64,000 nt of DNA, from the NCBI RefSeq assembly GCF_003719295.1, contig NZ_RFLW01000006.1, positions 62,001 to 126,000 of the forward strand, written 5' to 3'. Made by a program: the position numbers and the translations under genes. This document shows positions 48,940 to 58,667 of this stretch, one piece after another; the stretch's first letter is position 1, and each line of letters opens with the position of its first letter. The notes below the pieces were generated by a model, which did not search any database, was not told where the DNA came from, and was given only the letters and a program-made list of their open reading frames with translations. Source of the DNA: Haliea alexandrii (GTDB lineage: Bacteria > Pseudomonadota > Gammaproteobacteria > Pseudomonadales > Halieaceae).

Positions 48940-49304
48940 TGAGTGCACGCCGCGACATCGACTTTTTGCCCGACCGGCTCAATGAGGAGCCGGTCGTCTT
49001 CCTGTCGATGACCAACTCGGAGATCAAGTACGCCGCTCTGCTGTGCCTGGGCGTCTGGGTGCCGGTGTCGACGCTGGTGGGCGCGCTGCTGGGAGTTGCC
49101 CTGATGGGTTTCGCGCTGTCCCTGGCCTTCGTGTTCGCCAGCCTGTGGTTGATCGGCAAGCGCCTGCGGGTCGTCAAGCGCGGCAAACCCCGGCAGTACC
49201 ACGTTATCGCGATCCAGGCCTGGCTGCAGGATCGCGGTCTGGCGCCGCGCACCCTGGTTCGGGAAAGCCGCAGCTGGGACATCCACCGCTGGAGAACGCC
49301 ATGA
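48939..49304 (+). CDS. TraL-like inner-membrane protein (TIGR03750 type)
   Basis: A 121-residue protein (RDIDFLPDRLNEEPVVFLSM) with two membrane helices at about 28-65, like TraL/VirB3, which anchors the VirB4-type ATPase. It ends 4 nt inside the next gene. Confidence 0.85.
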   Translation: MSARRDIDFLPDRLNEEPVVFLSMTNSEIKYAALLCLGVWVPVSTLVGALLGVALMGFALSLAFVFASLWLIGKRLRVVKRGKPRQYHVIAIQAWLQDRGLAPRTLVRESRSWDIHRWRTP

Positions 49305-49939
49305 GCCGCTACGACAGCCTGGTCCATTCCAAGGACGCGATGATCCGCCTGCTGCTGGGTGTGCTCGCCATCCTGAGCCTGCTCCTGCTGGTCGCCCTGG
49401 TCGGCTGGAGCCGGGCGCCCGATAACATCCGCTTGCACTATCCACCGGATTTGAGCCGCGGTGCGGTGCAGCAGCTCGGCGACATCCCGAAGGCCAGCAT
49501 CTATGTCTTTGCCCACTACGTGTTTCAGCAGCTCAACCGTTGGCCTGCGGACGGCAAGGAGGACTACTACAACCAGATTCACAGCCTGCGGGCGTTCTTT
49601 ACGCCTGCCTGTTTTGAGGAGCGATTGCAGGACCTGGACGAGCGCGAGCGCGAGATCAACGGTCGCCAGCGTTCCGTCTGGGAAATCCCCGGCCGGGGTT
49701 TCTCCAATGCCCGGGTGCAGGTGGTGGCCCCCAACCAGTGGGTGGTCGGCCTCGACCTGCACGTGCAGGAAACCTACCGGGGCGAGCGGGTCAAGGATCG
49801 CCTGATTCATTATCCCCTGCGCGTGGTGGCCTACGACGTCGATCCGCAGGCCAATCCCTGGGGACTGGCGCTGGATTGCCTGGCCGATGTGCCGCGGGTC
49901 ATCGAGATCAACGAACCGGAAAGGGAGGGTGCCACATGA
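49301..49939 (+). CDS. TraE-like channel protein, PFL_4703 family
   Basis: A 212-residue protein from MSRYDSLVHSKDAMIRLLLG (start 49301, preceded by GAGAACGCC). One N-terminal membrane helix (about 15-38) and a periplasmic domain, as in TraE/VirB8. The longer open frame upstream overlaps the previous gene and is ignored. Matches TIGR03746 by order and pattern. Confidence 0.87.
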   Translation: MSRYDSLVHSKDAMIRLLLGVLAILSLLLLVALVGWSRAPDNIRLHYPPDLSRGAVQQLGDIPKASIYVFAHYVFQQLNRWPADGKEDYYNQIHSLRAFFTPACFEERLQDLDEREREINGRQRSVWEIPGRGFSNARVQVVAPNQWVVGLDLHVQETYRGERVKDRLIHYPLRVVAYDVDPQANPWGLALDCLADVPRVIEINEPEREGAT

Positions 49940-50799
49940 GACGGATGCGACAAGGGCTGCAATGCCTGGTGCTGCTGTGCCTGGCGGCTGGCAGCGTACT
50001 CAGTGGCGCGGCGCACGCGGAAACGGTGGTGTGGCGCAAGACACCCATCGCGGTGGAGCTGGTGGTCGGCGTTGAACAGCTGCTGATATTGCCAGGTAAC
50101 GCCGAGGTGGGCTTGCCGCCAGCACTCACCAATCCCAACGTATTCCGGACCCTGGTCACCGGTGGCGCGGCCTACTGGACAGCGCTGGAGCCCTTCGACA
50201 CCCAGCGGGTGCAGCTGCGTCTGGAGAGCGGTGAGTTCCTGTTATTCGACGTCAGCGCCCGCACCCTCAAACAACCGCCTGCGACCGCGGACACCCTGCA
50301 GGTGGTGCTGGCGGGGAGCGAGACCTTCCTGGGTAAGCCGGGCTTAAACGCCGGCGGCCCGCTGCCGGGCGAGGCCAATCTGTTCGAGTTGCTGCGCTAT
50401 GCCGCCCAGTCGATCTATGCGCCCCAGCGCCTGATCGCACCGCTGCCGGGTGTCAAAAAAGTCCCGGTGGGACTGGCGGGCAACCAGGGCCGGCTCTATG
50501 ACGCGGGCCGTCATCCACTGGTGATCCAGCCCTATCAGGCCTGGTCCGCGGGCGACTTCTTCGTCACGGCCTTCGTGGTGACCAATGAAGCGAGCCACCC
50601 GGTGGCGCTGGATAACCGTAAGGTGATGCACACACCCCACGCCCACCGCACCGGGGTTGATCCCCACTTTATCGCCAGCGCGTTCTATACCCGAAGCCTG
50701 CCAGGTCGCAACACCGGGACCACGGGCGACAACCGCACCACCTTGTTCGTGGTCACGGACCGGCCCATCCGCAACGTGATCCGGGGGGCAGGCCAATGA
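49936..50799 (+). CDS. TraK-like secretin-type protein, PFL_4704 family
   Basis: A 287-residue periplasmic/outer-membrane protein: signal peptide ending AAHA (about residue 28), then a beta-rich domain, as in TraK/VirB9 (TIGR03749 type). Start ATG 49936 overlaps the TraE-like stop; the stop overlaps the next start by 4 nt. Confidence 0.87.
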   Translation: MRRMRQGLQCLVLLCLAAGSVLSGAAHAETVVWRKTPIAVELVVGVEQLLILPGNAEVGLPPALTNPNVFRTLVTGGAAYWTALEPFDTQRVQLRLESGEFLLFDVSARTLKQPPATADTLQVVLAGSETFLGKPGLNAGGPLPGEANLFELLRYAAQSIYAPQRLIAPLPGVKKVPVGLAGNQGRLYDAGRHPLVIQPYQAWSAGDFFVTAFVVTNEASHPVALDNRKVMHTPHAHRTGVDPHFIASAFYTRSLPGRNTGTTGDNRTTLFVVTDRPIRNVIRGAGQ

Positions 50800-52205
50800 G
50801 TGCGATCGGCGCGAATCGCTGGATGCAGGTCGGCAGCACGGCGCTGCTGCTTCTGGTGATGCTCCTGCTGTTTCGGGGCTGCGGCCGGGAGCACCGCACC
50901 ACGGAGGAGGCCCTGCGGGTGGCCGGTGGCGCTCCGGTGTCACGGGGGCTGGCCGTTGATCTGGGCGTCGAAGGCGACACCGAGGCGGACACGGTGAAAA
51001 CCCTGGTGGCGGAAGTGAAAAACCTGCGCGATGAAGCCGATGCTCTGCGTGACTCCAATGTCGCGTTACGCAAGGACAACGCCGAGCTGCGCAAGATGGA
51101 ATCCCGGCTGGGGCGAGGCCTCAATACCGAGCTGAACAATACCCGCCGCGAAGTACAGGCTCAGCTGGACGACGATGTGCAGCGGGTGCGACAGCAACTG
51201 CGCGAACTGGAGGAACACGCGCGGGACGTCGAGGGCCGCCTGGCCAGTGGTGGTCTATCCGCCGGTGGCTTTGCCGGCAGCGGTACCGGCGCGGCGGTCG
51301 CCCCGGACGCCATCACCTGGGTGGCGCCGCTGGGGAGCGGGATTGGCGGCGCGGGCAACAGCCTGAGCGATCACCTGAACCGGGTGACCGGCCGAAGCGG
51401 CCAAGGCCTGGGCCTGCCGACGCCTGCGAGTGGCGCCGCCGCCGAGGAAGCCCCGGTGCCCTGGTACACGGTGCCGCGTAACGCGACCCTGATGAATGCC
51501 ACCGCCATGACCGCCCTGGTGGGCCGGGTACCCATCGGGGCGCAGGTGACCGACCCCTACAGCTTCAAGGTCATCATCGGGACCGACAACCTGGCCGCCA
51601 ATGGTATCGAGGTCCCCGAAGTGGCCTACGCCATTGCCAGCGGCAAGGCGGTGGGGGACTGGACCCTCGGTTGCGTGCGCGGGGATCTGCACTCCATCAC
51701 CTTCGTATTCGAGGACGGAACCATCCGGACGGTGCCGAAGGCGGAGAACGTCTACGAGGGCAACACCCAGCAACAAAACATCGTTATCGGTGAGCTTTCC
51801 GACGAGTACGGCAACCCCTGTGTGGTGGGACAGCGGATCTCCAACGCCTCCACCTACCTCGCCCAGCGGATTGGTGTGGTCAGTGCCGCGGCGGCGGCGG
51901 AAGCGGCGGCCGCCAGTCAGACCACGCAGATCACCACCTTCGACGGCGGTGGCGCCGGGGTGGGCACCATCGTCACCGGGGATATGGGCGAGTACATCCT
52001 CGGCCAGGCCATCGCCGACGGCAGCCTGGAAATCGCCCGCTGGCTGGATGAACGCCAGGCCCAGCAGTTCGACGCCATTTACGTCGATCCCGGCGCCCGG
52101 GTCAGCCTGCACATCACCGAACAACTGGAAATCGACTACGACCCCAACGGTCGGCGCACCAATCACCTGAGTGCCCGGCAAGGAGACTACCGTGCACTGG
52201 ATTAA
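50796..52205 (+). CDS. TraB-like channel protein, PFL_4705 family
   Basis: A 469-residue VirB10/TraB-type protein that spans the envelope. N-terminal membrane helix (about 14-30), a coiled coil at about 65-150, and a C-terminal beta-barrel region (VPRNATLMNATAMTALVGRV, FIG-like loops). Fits TIGR03752. A proline-poor linker replaces the usual proline-rich one. Confidence 0.88.
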   Translation: MSAIGANRWMQVGSTALLLLVMLLLFRGCGREHRTTEEALRVAGGAPVSRGLAVDLGVEGDTEADTVKTLVAEVKNLRDEADALRDSNVALRKDNAELRKMESRLGRGLNTELNNTRREVQAQLDDDVQRVRQQLRELEEHARDVEGRLASGGLSAGGFAGSGTGAAVAPDAITWVAPLGSGIGGAGNSLSDHLNRVTGRSGQGLGLPTPASGAAAEEAPVPWYTVPRNATLMNATAMTALVGRVPIGAQVTDPYSFKVIIGTDNLAANGIEVPEVAYAIASGKAVGDWTLGCVRGDLHSITFVFEDGTIRTVPKAENVYEGNTQQQNIVIGELSDEYGNPCVVGQRISNASTYLAQRIGVVSAAAAAEAAAASQTTQITTFDGGGAGVGTIVTGDMGEYILGQAIADGSLEIARWLDERQAQQFDAIYVDPGARVSLHITEQLEIDYDPNGRRTNHLSARQGDYRALD

Positions 52206-52902
52206 ATCCCCCGCTCTGCTGACTGCTGCGCTGGCGCTTGTCGGCTGCGCCAGTCAGGAGACCATCCTCCCCGAGACGGAGGACACCATGCTGGACATCT
52301 ATCGCGGGGCGATGACGGTGCAAGGGCAGAACGACCTCGATCCGCTGCAGGCGGTGGACGTTTGTAAGGAGCTCGCCCTGGCCGACGCGGCAACGTCCAT
52401 GAAGGACTGCGAGGACACGGTGCGCGAGCATGCATCCACGATGTACCGGCACATCGATGCACAACCGGCCGGGGAGGATCTCGATTACCTCCCCTACACC
52501 CGCGAAGTCGCCACCGAAATCGACAACCTGTTCCCGCGCCTCGACAATCCGGACATCGTCATTTACGTCTACCCGCACCTGGCGACCCGGACTCGCGCGC
52601 CGATTCCCGGCTACAGCACGGTGATCCCGCTGTATGACCAGGTGCATTACCGCCTGCCGGGCGAGTCGCAACGCACCACACCGACCGCACTGGCCGGGGC
52701 CGCAGTGACGACGGGCAACCCCCAGGACACCCCGACGGGTACCGGCCAGCGTGCGCCCAACACCCGCTCCTCCGAAGCGCGCTATCACAAGAGCAGTCAC
52801 CTGGAGGGGCGCTCCCTGTTACCAGAAACAGCACCGGAAACCGCACCGGATGACGCTGCCGGGGAATTGCCATTGGATGCCAGCGTGGAGGACGAGCAAT
52901 GA
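52192..52902 (+). CDS. TraV-like lipoprotein (TIGR03751 type)
   Basis: A 236-residue lipoprotein from GTG 52192 (AAGGAGA 7 nt upstream). The lipobox ends LVGC at about residue 19. Outer-membrane core subunit comparable to TraV/VirB7 but longer, ending in a low-complexity acidic tail. The start lies inside the TraB-like gene by 14 nt. Confidence 0.87.
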   Translation: MHWIKSPALLTAALALVGCASQETILPETEDTMLDIYRGAMTVQGQNDLDPLQAVDVCKELALADAATSMKDCEDTVREHASTMYRHIDAQPAGEDLDYLPYTREVATEIDNLFPRLDNPDIVIYVYPHLATRTRAPIPGYSTVIPLYDQVHYRLPGESQRTTPTALAGAAVTTGNPQDTPTGTGQRAPNTRSSEARYHKSSHLEGRSLLPETAPETAPDDAAGELPLDASVEDEQ

Positions 52903-55637
52903 CCGCCTCGGAACCGACACCCCGGCGCGCGGACGCGGTACGCAAGCGGCCGCTGTCGAAATCCACGCAGCGGGGTCTTTACCGGCGCCAGCGCTCCTTC
53001 GTGGACTTCCTGCCCTGGGTGGAGGCGCTGCCCGAGCACAAGGCGATCCTGTTGGCGGATGGGGTCAGTGTCGGGGCGGTCCTGGAAGTGACACCGATCG
53101 GCACCGAGGGGCGTACCGCAGACTACCTGGGTCAGGTGCGCGACACGGTGCAGGATGCCCTGCAGGACAGCTTTGATGAACACGACACCGCGCCCTGGGT
53201 GATCCAGACCTACACCTTCGATGAGCCGGACCTCGATGGGCCCGCGACCGCGGTGGCGAACTACGTGCGTCCCGCCGCCCGCGGGAGCGACTATACCGAG
53301 GCCTACCTGGCCCTGCTCAACCGCCACTACCGCGGGATCAGCAAACCCGGCGGTCTGTTTACGGACACTGTGGTGACCCACAGTCCCTGGCGCGGTGCGG
53401 TGCGCCGCAACCTGTTGGTGCTGTACCGCAAGTTTCCGGCCCACAAGCGCCGACGGGGCAAGCACGAGCCCCAAATGGATCGCGACATGGCGCTACTGGA
53501 CCTGGCCGATGCGGTGGACAAGTTTACCCATGCCCTGCAGCCCGCCGGGGTCCAGGTGCGCCGGCTGAGTGGCGCTGAATTCCACGACTGGCTGCTAGGG
53601 TTTTTTAACCATGGCACGGAGCTGTTTGGCGGCGACCTGAAGGCCTTTTTGCGGGAAACCCGCTGCGATGACGAGACTCTGCCTTACGGGGACCGTTTCG
53701 CCGAAACCCTGTTCTATGATCACCCGCGCAGTGACCAGGACAACCAGTGCTGGTGGTTCGGCCCGTCCGCCTTGCGCTGCCTGTCGATCGATGGCCTGCG
53801 GCGGCGCCCCGCGGTCGGGCAGGTGACCGGGGAGACCCGGCGGGGGGATGCGCACAACACCCTGATCGACTTCCTGCCGCCAGGCAGTGTGTTCGTGAGC
53901 ACCCTGGTGGTGATCCCCCAGGACACGGTGGAGAGCCACATCCAGGCCATTGACGCTTCGGCCATTGGCGAGAACAGCGAGTCAGCCCAGGTACGCAAGG
54001 ATTGCGAGACGGCGCGGGAGATTCTGGCCTCCCGGCAGAAGTTCTACCGGGCCCAGTACGCCGTGTACCTGCGCGGTCACTCAGTGGCCGACCTCAACGA
54101 GCGCACCACGGCCCTGCGCGCACGCTTGCTCAATTACGGCTTCCGGGCCATCGCGCCGCGGGATGACTTCACGGCGCTGGATGCGGCGATCCGCAACCTG
54201 CCGATGGTCTACGACCCGGCGCAGGATGCGAAGGAGGGCTGGCGGGGCGCCCAGATCACCCTGGTGCAGCACATGGCCAACCTGTCGTGCTTCTTCGGGC
54301 GCGCCCGGGGGACCGGCCATCCCGGGATTGCGTTGTTCAACCGGGGTGGCGAGCCGATGTTCTTTGACCCGCTCAATCCCGCCGACCGCCAGAAAAATGC
54401 CCATATGCTGATCCTGGGGCCCACCGGCGCGGGCAAGTCCGCCTCGGTGATTGCCATGCTGGCCCATGTGATGGCGATCCACCGGCCGCGGCTGTTCGTG
54501 ATCGAGGCCGGCAATTCCTTCGGGCTGCTGGGGCAGTGGTTTGCCTCCCTCGGCCTGTCGGTCAACCAGGTGTCATTGAAACCCGGCAGCGGTGTAACCC
54601 TGAGCCCCTTCGCTGATGCCCATCTCCTGCTCGATATCGATGGCCCGGTCTTCGATACCTTGGAGGCCGCGCCGGCGGAGGACGACGAGGACGAGCCCCG
54701 GGACATCATGGGTGAGCTGGAGATCGTCGCCCTGCTGATGATTACCGGCGGCGAGGAACGGGAGGCGCGGGAGATCCGCCGGGCCGACCGCAGCATGATC
54801 CGCCGGGCGATTCTCGAGGCGGCACGGGCTGCCCACGCAGAGGACCGGCCGACCCTGACCCAGGATGTGCGCGATGCGTTTTTTACCCTTGCAGAACAGG
54901 CCCAGACCGACATGGAGGCGAACAAACTGCGCAACATGGGCCAGGCCATTGATATGTACACCCACGCGTTCAACGGCGAGGTGTTCAATTCGGCCGGAAC
55001 CCCCTGGCAGGAGGCGGATGTCACCATCATCGATCTGGCCACCTTTGCCCGGGAGGGCTACGAGGCCAACCTCGCCATCGCGGTGATCAGCTGCCTCAAC
55101 CGGATCAACCACATCGCGGAGCGCGATCAGTTCACCGACCGGGAGATCGTCGTGACCATTGACGAGGCCCACGTGATCACCACCAACCCGCTGCTGGCGC
55201 CGTTTCTGGTGAAAATCGTGAAAATGTGGCGCAAGCTCGGCGCCTGGCTGTGGAGCGCCACCCAGAACATGGAGGACTACCCGGCGGCCGCCAAGAAGAT
55301 GTTGAACATGGTCGAGTGGTGGCTGTGCCTGGTGATGCCCAAGGAGGAGGTCGAGGCCCTGGGCGAATACCGCCAGCTCGATGATGGCCAGCGCGCGATG
55401 TTGCTCTCCGCCAGCAAGGCCCCCGGCCAATACACCGAAGGGGTGTTGATGACCGAGCGCCATGAGTACCTGGCCCGCAATGTGCCGCCGTCACTGATGT
55501 TGGCCCTCGCCCAGACTGAGAAGCACGAAAAAGCCACGCGCAATGCCCTGATGCGCGAGCATGGCTGTACCGAACTGGAGGCGGCGCTGAAGGTGGCGGA
55601 GCAGATCGACCGGGCCCGGGGGATCGGTCATGCGTAG
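52899..55637 (+). CDS. Conjugative transfer ATPase, PFL_4706 family (TraC/VirB4-like)
   Basis: A 912-residue assembly ATPase. N-terminal VirB4 domain to about 450, Walker A ILGPTGAGKSAS near 505-515, Walker B VVTIDEAHVIT near 755. Energises pilus assembly. The gene overlaps the lipoprotein gene by 4 nt and the next gene by 8. Fits TIGR03744. Confidence 0.92.
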   Translation: MTASEPTPRRADAVRKRPLSKSTQRGLYRRQRSFVDFLPWVEALPEHKAILLADGVSVGAVLEVTPIGTEGRTADYLGQVRDTVQDALQDSFDEHDTAPWVIQTYTFDEPDLDGPATAVANYVRPAARGSDYTEAYLALLNRHYRGISKPGGLFTDTVVTHSPWRGAVRRNLLVLYRKFPAHKRRRGKHEPQMDRDMALLDLADAVDKFTHALQPAGVQVRRLSGAEFHDWLLGFFNHGTELFGGDLKAFLRETRCDDETLPYGDRFAETLFYDHPRSDQDNQCWWFGPSALRCLSIDGLRRRPAVGQVTGETRRGDAHNTLIDFLPPGSVFVSTLVVIPQDTVESHIQAIDASAIGENSESAQVRKDCETAREILASRQKFYRAQYAVYLRGHSVADLNERTTALRARLLNYGFRAIAPRDDFTALDAAIRNLPMVYDPAQDAKEGWRGAQITLVQHMANLSCFFGRARGTGHPGIALFNRGGEPMFFDPLNPADRQKNAHMLILGPTGAGKSASVIAMLAHVMAIHRPRLFVIEAGNSFGLLGQWFASLGLSVNQVSLKPGSGVTLSPFADAHLLLDIDGPVFDTLEAAPAEDDEDEPRDIMGELEIVALLMITGGEEREAREIRRADRSMIRRAILEAARAAHAEDRPTLTQDVRDAFFTLAEQAQTDMEANKLRNMGQAIDMYTHAFNGEVFNSAGTPWQEADVTIIDLATFAREGYEANLAIAVISCLNRINHIAERDQFTDREIVVTIDEAHVITTNPLLAPFLVKIVKMWRKLGAWLWSATQNMEDYPAAAKKMLNMVEWWLCLVMPKEEVEALGEYRQLDDGQRAMLLSASKAPGQYTEGVLMTERHEYLARNVPPSLMLALAQTEKHEKATRNALMREHGCTELEAALKVAEQIDRARGIGHA

Positions 55638-56037
55638 TGTGCTGCACCGACTGTTCCTTCTTCTTTATATAGCCCCGGCCCACGGGTTTGAGGTCACGGT
55701 CTTCACCGCCGAGGATCTGCCGCCGCTGCGCGGGCTTGAGCATGCCACGGCGGTCTATACCCTGGGTGACACCCGGATGCCGTTGGCGCGTCTGACGTTT
55801 GCCAATCCTGGCGATACTGAACAGGCGAAGCGCGAGGCGCTGGACCGGCTGAGCTCGCCGACCGGCCGGGCGGTCCTGGCGGCCGTGCGCGACAAAGCCA
55901 CCGCGGCGGCAATGGCGCAACTGCTACAAATCGAGCGCTTGCCCGCGGTGCTGGTATCGCCGGGCTATGTGGTGTACGGCATCTACGATGTGGCCGAGGC
56001 CCTGCGGAAAGTGGAGGCCTACCGTGCGACTCGCTAG
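55630..56037 (+). CDS. TrbC/TraW-like periplasmic protein, PFL_4709 family
   Basis: A 135-residue exported protein (signal ends APAHG) with a thioredoxin-like C-terminal half (AAMAQLLQIERLPAVLVSPG), typical of TIGR03757. It overlaps the ATPase and the next gene, as in related operons. Confidence 0.85.
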   Translation: MRSVLHRLFLLLYIAPAHGFEVTVFTAEDLPPLRGLEHATAVYTLGDTRMPLARLTFANPGDTEQAKREALDRLSSPTGRAVLAAVRDKATAAAMAQLLQIERLPAVLVSPGYVVYGIYDVAEALRKVEAYRATR

Positions 56038-56974
56038 CGCGTGTCTGCTTTGTCTGCTGGTGTGGTGGGGACCGGCCAGCGCCCAGATGACCGGTGGTAA
56101 TGCCACCGTCAGCACCACCGAGATTGTCACCGCGGCCTTGGACCTTACCTGCCAGGCTTACCAGCCCATCGGCATCTGTATTTGGATGACCTGTACCCCG
56201 CTGGGGTGTGAGTTCGACTTCTCGGTGCGGGCGGAGCACTACATCCCCGAAGTCGTGGTGACCGCCTACCCCTTTCTCGGCAACACCAGCTGGCCAGAAT
56301 CCAATGGCTTTGCCCGATCCACCGAGTTTGCGGAGGACGGCGGTGCCAGCGACGAAGGTGGCGCGACCGTGCGCGAGCAGGCGCTCAAATTCAAAAACAG
56401 CGATGTGATCGGCTCGCCTGGCGTGGCCGATTACTGGCTGCTCGCGGCGGCCAGCACCGAGGCGCTGCCGTTCTGCACACCGCTTACTTATCCGATGACG
56501 CCCTATTTTGTGAGCAACTTCGACCCGGCCTGGCGCGACCCCACGGTCGAAGCGGGCCTGTCGCTGCTTCATGTTTTCGAACGGGTAGGGCGGGGCGCCG
56601 CCACCTTTGCCAGCCTGTACCCGCGGCACGGCTTCGTCACCCAGGGCCACGACTATAAAAGTGCGCTGACCGCGGCGATCCGCGCGATGGATATCGTCAG
56701 CCAGGACTACCAGCCCCATGTCTATGTGCCGCTCGATGCGTACGGTACGCCGGGGCAGGGCCAGTGGCCGCCGCAGGGGGTGGCTGAGGCGCGGTATCAG
56801 CAACTGACGCCGACCCTCGAGGCCTGCGCGGTGCTGCCGGATATCGACGACACCCTCTATCCCCACGACCCCTATGCGGGGCGGCTGAACCAGACCCGTG
56901 GCAACGCCTGGCAGGTGTGGCGCCCCTACCGCTGCTGCGAGCCCGCCGGGGCCGTACTGATTTTTACGCTCTAG
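56024..56974 (+). CDS. TraU-like protein, PFL_4710 family
   Basis: A 316-residue exported protein from GTG 56024 (GAGG upstream), signal ending ASAQ. The Cys-rich pattern ICIWMTCTPLGCEF and LHVFERVGRGAATFASLYPR fits TraU/TIGR03756, a periplasmic protein needed for mating-pair formation. The longer upstream frame is not used. It ends 9 nt before the TraH-like gene. Confidence 0.88.
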   Translation: MRLASACLLCLLVWWGPASAQMTGGNATVSTTEIVTAALDLTCQAYQPIGICIWMTCTPLGCEFDFSVRAEHYIPEVVVTAYPFLGNTSWPESNGFARSTEFAEDGGASDEGGATVREQALKFKNSDVIGSPGVADYWLLAAASTEALPFCTPLTYPMTPYFVSNFDPAWRDPTVEAGLSLLHVFERVGRGAATFASLYPRHGFVTQGHDYKSALTAAIRAMDIVSQDYQPHVYVPLDAYGTPGQGQWPPQGVAEARYQQLTPTLEACAVLPDIDDTLYPHDPYAGRLNQTRGNAWQVWRPYRCCEPAGAVLIFTL

Positions 56975-56983
56975 GAGGCGCCG

Positions 56984-58312
56984 ATGGCTCGCATGACCCG
57001 AACTCTCCTGACACTCTCCGTGGTGCTCGGGACTGTGTTTTCCAGCGTCGTGGTACAGGCCACCGACCAGACCTTCTATTACGGTATCGGTGGCGGTGAG
57101 CCGATTTCCAGACCGGCGAGCAATCGCAACAGCACGGTGCGGGTTGGTGGCGATGTGGCCTGGAACACCGACCTGATGTGCGGGAATTTCGACATGTCGG
57201 TCTCGGTCAGTGAGCAGCTGGCGGGCATCAAGGGCTCTTTCTCTGACCTCATGGACAATGTCATCAGCGCGGCCACCGGCGCGGTGGCCTCCTTGCCCGC
57301 CTTGGTGATCCAGCGGGTGAACCCGGCCCTCTACGATTTGCTCCAAAACGGGGTGCTGCAGGCTTCCGAAGAATTCCAGATCGCCCGAACCTCCTGCGAG
57401 GAGCTGGTGGGCAAGATGGAAGAGGCGATCGGTAATGACCGCTGGGAAACCGTGGCCAAGGGCGGCTGGTGGGGCGAGCAATCCATGGGTGGCGCGGAAA
57501 TCCTGCAGACCAAGGAGGATGCCGATTCCGATGGTGTGGACCGGGGTGTGGTGTGGGTCGGCGGCGGTCGCCGTGGCGGCCGCAACCAGCCGCCGATAGA
57601 ACCCGTCGAGGATGCGGCCAGGGCCGGCTACAACCTGCTGCTCAACCGCACGGCCACCAACACCACCAGTGCTACTGCCACCTGCGCCGGGGCGGCGATC
57701 TGCGAGGAGTGGGATAACCCGCAGGCCTTCGCCGACTGGACGGTGCGGGTGGTAGGCGATAAATCCATCCGCACCTGTAACGGCTGCGACAAGATCGAAG
57801 TGCAGGCAGGACTGGGCCTGGCCCACGAGGTCGCCCGGCTCTCCGGGGACATCGACATCGAGCTGACCGCGCTGGTGGCGGCGGCCGGTGCCCCCACCGC
57901 AGCTGAACTGGAGGCCGTGTCCGGTGGCCCCAACCTGCGTATCTCCCGCCCGGTAATCGAGGCGCTGCGCGAGGAAAACGTGAACCTTCAGCCGCAACTG
58001 ATTACCCGCCTGGCCGGGGAAATGGCGCTGGCCCGGACGATGGAGCGGGCCATGATCGCCCGCCGTGCCCTTCTAGCCGGCCGCGATGAGCCCAATGTGG
58101 CGAACGTTGCTGTGGGCGTCGAGGAAATCGAGCGCTACATCGGCGAACTGGAGCAGGACATTGACAACCTGCTCTACGAGATCGACATCCGCCAGCGAGT
58201 GGCGACCAGCATGCCCGCGGCGCTGCTGCAGCGGCAGGCCGCGCGCAACCAGGTCATTCAGGTGGAGCCGGTACCGTCCTCCACCTTCCGTGACGGGGCG
58301 AATACGCCATGA
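56984..58312 (+). CDS. TraH-like protein, PFL_4711 family
   Basis: A 442-residue exported protein (MARMTRTLLTLSVVLGTVFS signal). The pattern YGIGGGEPIS, WNTDLMCGNFD and GSFSDLMDNVISAATGAVAS followed by CxxC-like pairs (CAGAAIC, CNGCDK) fits TIGR03755/TraH, which works with TraF and TraG in pilus function. GGAGG lies 6 nt upstream. Confidence 0.88.
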   Translation: MARMTRTLLTLSVVLGTVFSSVVVQATDQTFYYGIGGGEPISRPASNRNSTVRVGGDVAWNTDLMCGNFDMSVSVSEQLAGIKGSFSDLMDNVISAATGAVASLPALVIQRVNPALYDLLQNGVLQASEEFQIARTSCEELVGKMEEAIGNDRWETVAKGGWWGEQSMGGAEILQTKEDADSDGVDRGVVWVGGGRRGGRNQPPIEPVEDAARAGYNLLLNRTATNTTSATATCAGAAICEEWDNPQAFADWTVRVVGDKSIRTCNGCDKIEVQAGLGLAHEVARLSGDIDIELTALVAAAGAPTAAELEAVSGGPNLRISRPVIEALREENVNLQPQLITRLAGEMALARTMERAMIARRALLAGRDEPNVANVAVGVEEIERYIGELEQDIDNLLYEIDIRQRVATSMPAALLQRQAARNQVIQVEPVPSSTFRDGANTP

Positions 58313-58656
58313 GCTGGCACTGGGCCGGCAAAGGCCTGGGCTGGTTGGCCCTGACCACAGTGGTACTGGTGGGAATGACCCTGGTTCTGTGGTGGTGGGG
58401 CATGGACCCCCGTGCGCCGGGACAACGGGTTGGTGAATTGAACACCGCAATCGCGCCTTGGCGCACAGCAATACAGGTGCTGCGCGTCCTCCTCTGGTGC
58501 CTGGCCGGGTACTACTGGGAAATCCTCGGACAGCGTTGGCTCAGGCTGACACCGGATCAACTCCGGCAGTGGATGCGCCTGCGGCGTACCGTCATTGGTG
58601 GGTTGCTCATTCTCGAGGGACTGATGGTGCTCAGTCGGCTCCTGGGCGCGGGATAA
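58309..58656 (+). CDS. Small membrane protein of the transfer operon
   Basis: A 115-residue protein with three hydrophobic segments (about 10-30, 50-68, 92-110), starting MSWHWAGKGLGWLALTTVVL. It sits between TraH- and TraG-like genes with a 4-nt overlap upstream, so it is part of the operon. Family not recognised; the position is often occupied by a small unnamed gene in these systems. Confidence 0.65.
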   Translation: MSWHWAGKGLGWLALTTVVLVGMTLVLWWWGMDPRAPGQRVGELNTAIAPWRTAIQVLRVLLWCLAGYYWEILGQRWLRLTPDQLRQWMRLRRTVIGGLLILEGLMVLSRLLGAG

Positions 58657-58667
58657 GGAACAGGGCG

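Noticed and set aside
55703..57997. A 764-codon open frame on the minus strand
   Set aside because: It is antisense to three overlapping transfer genes with clear family motifs and signal peptides; long antisense frames are common in GC-rich DNA.
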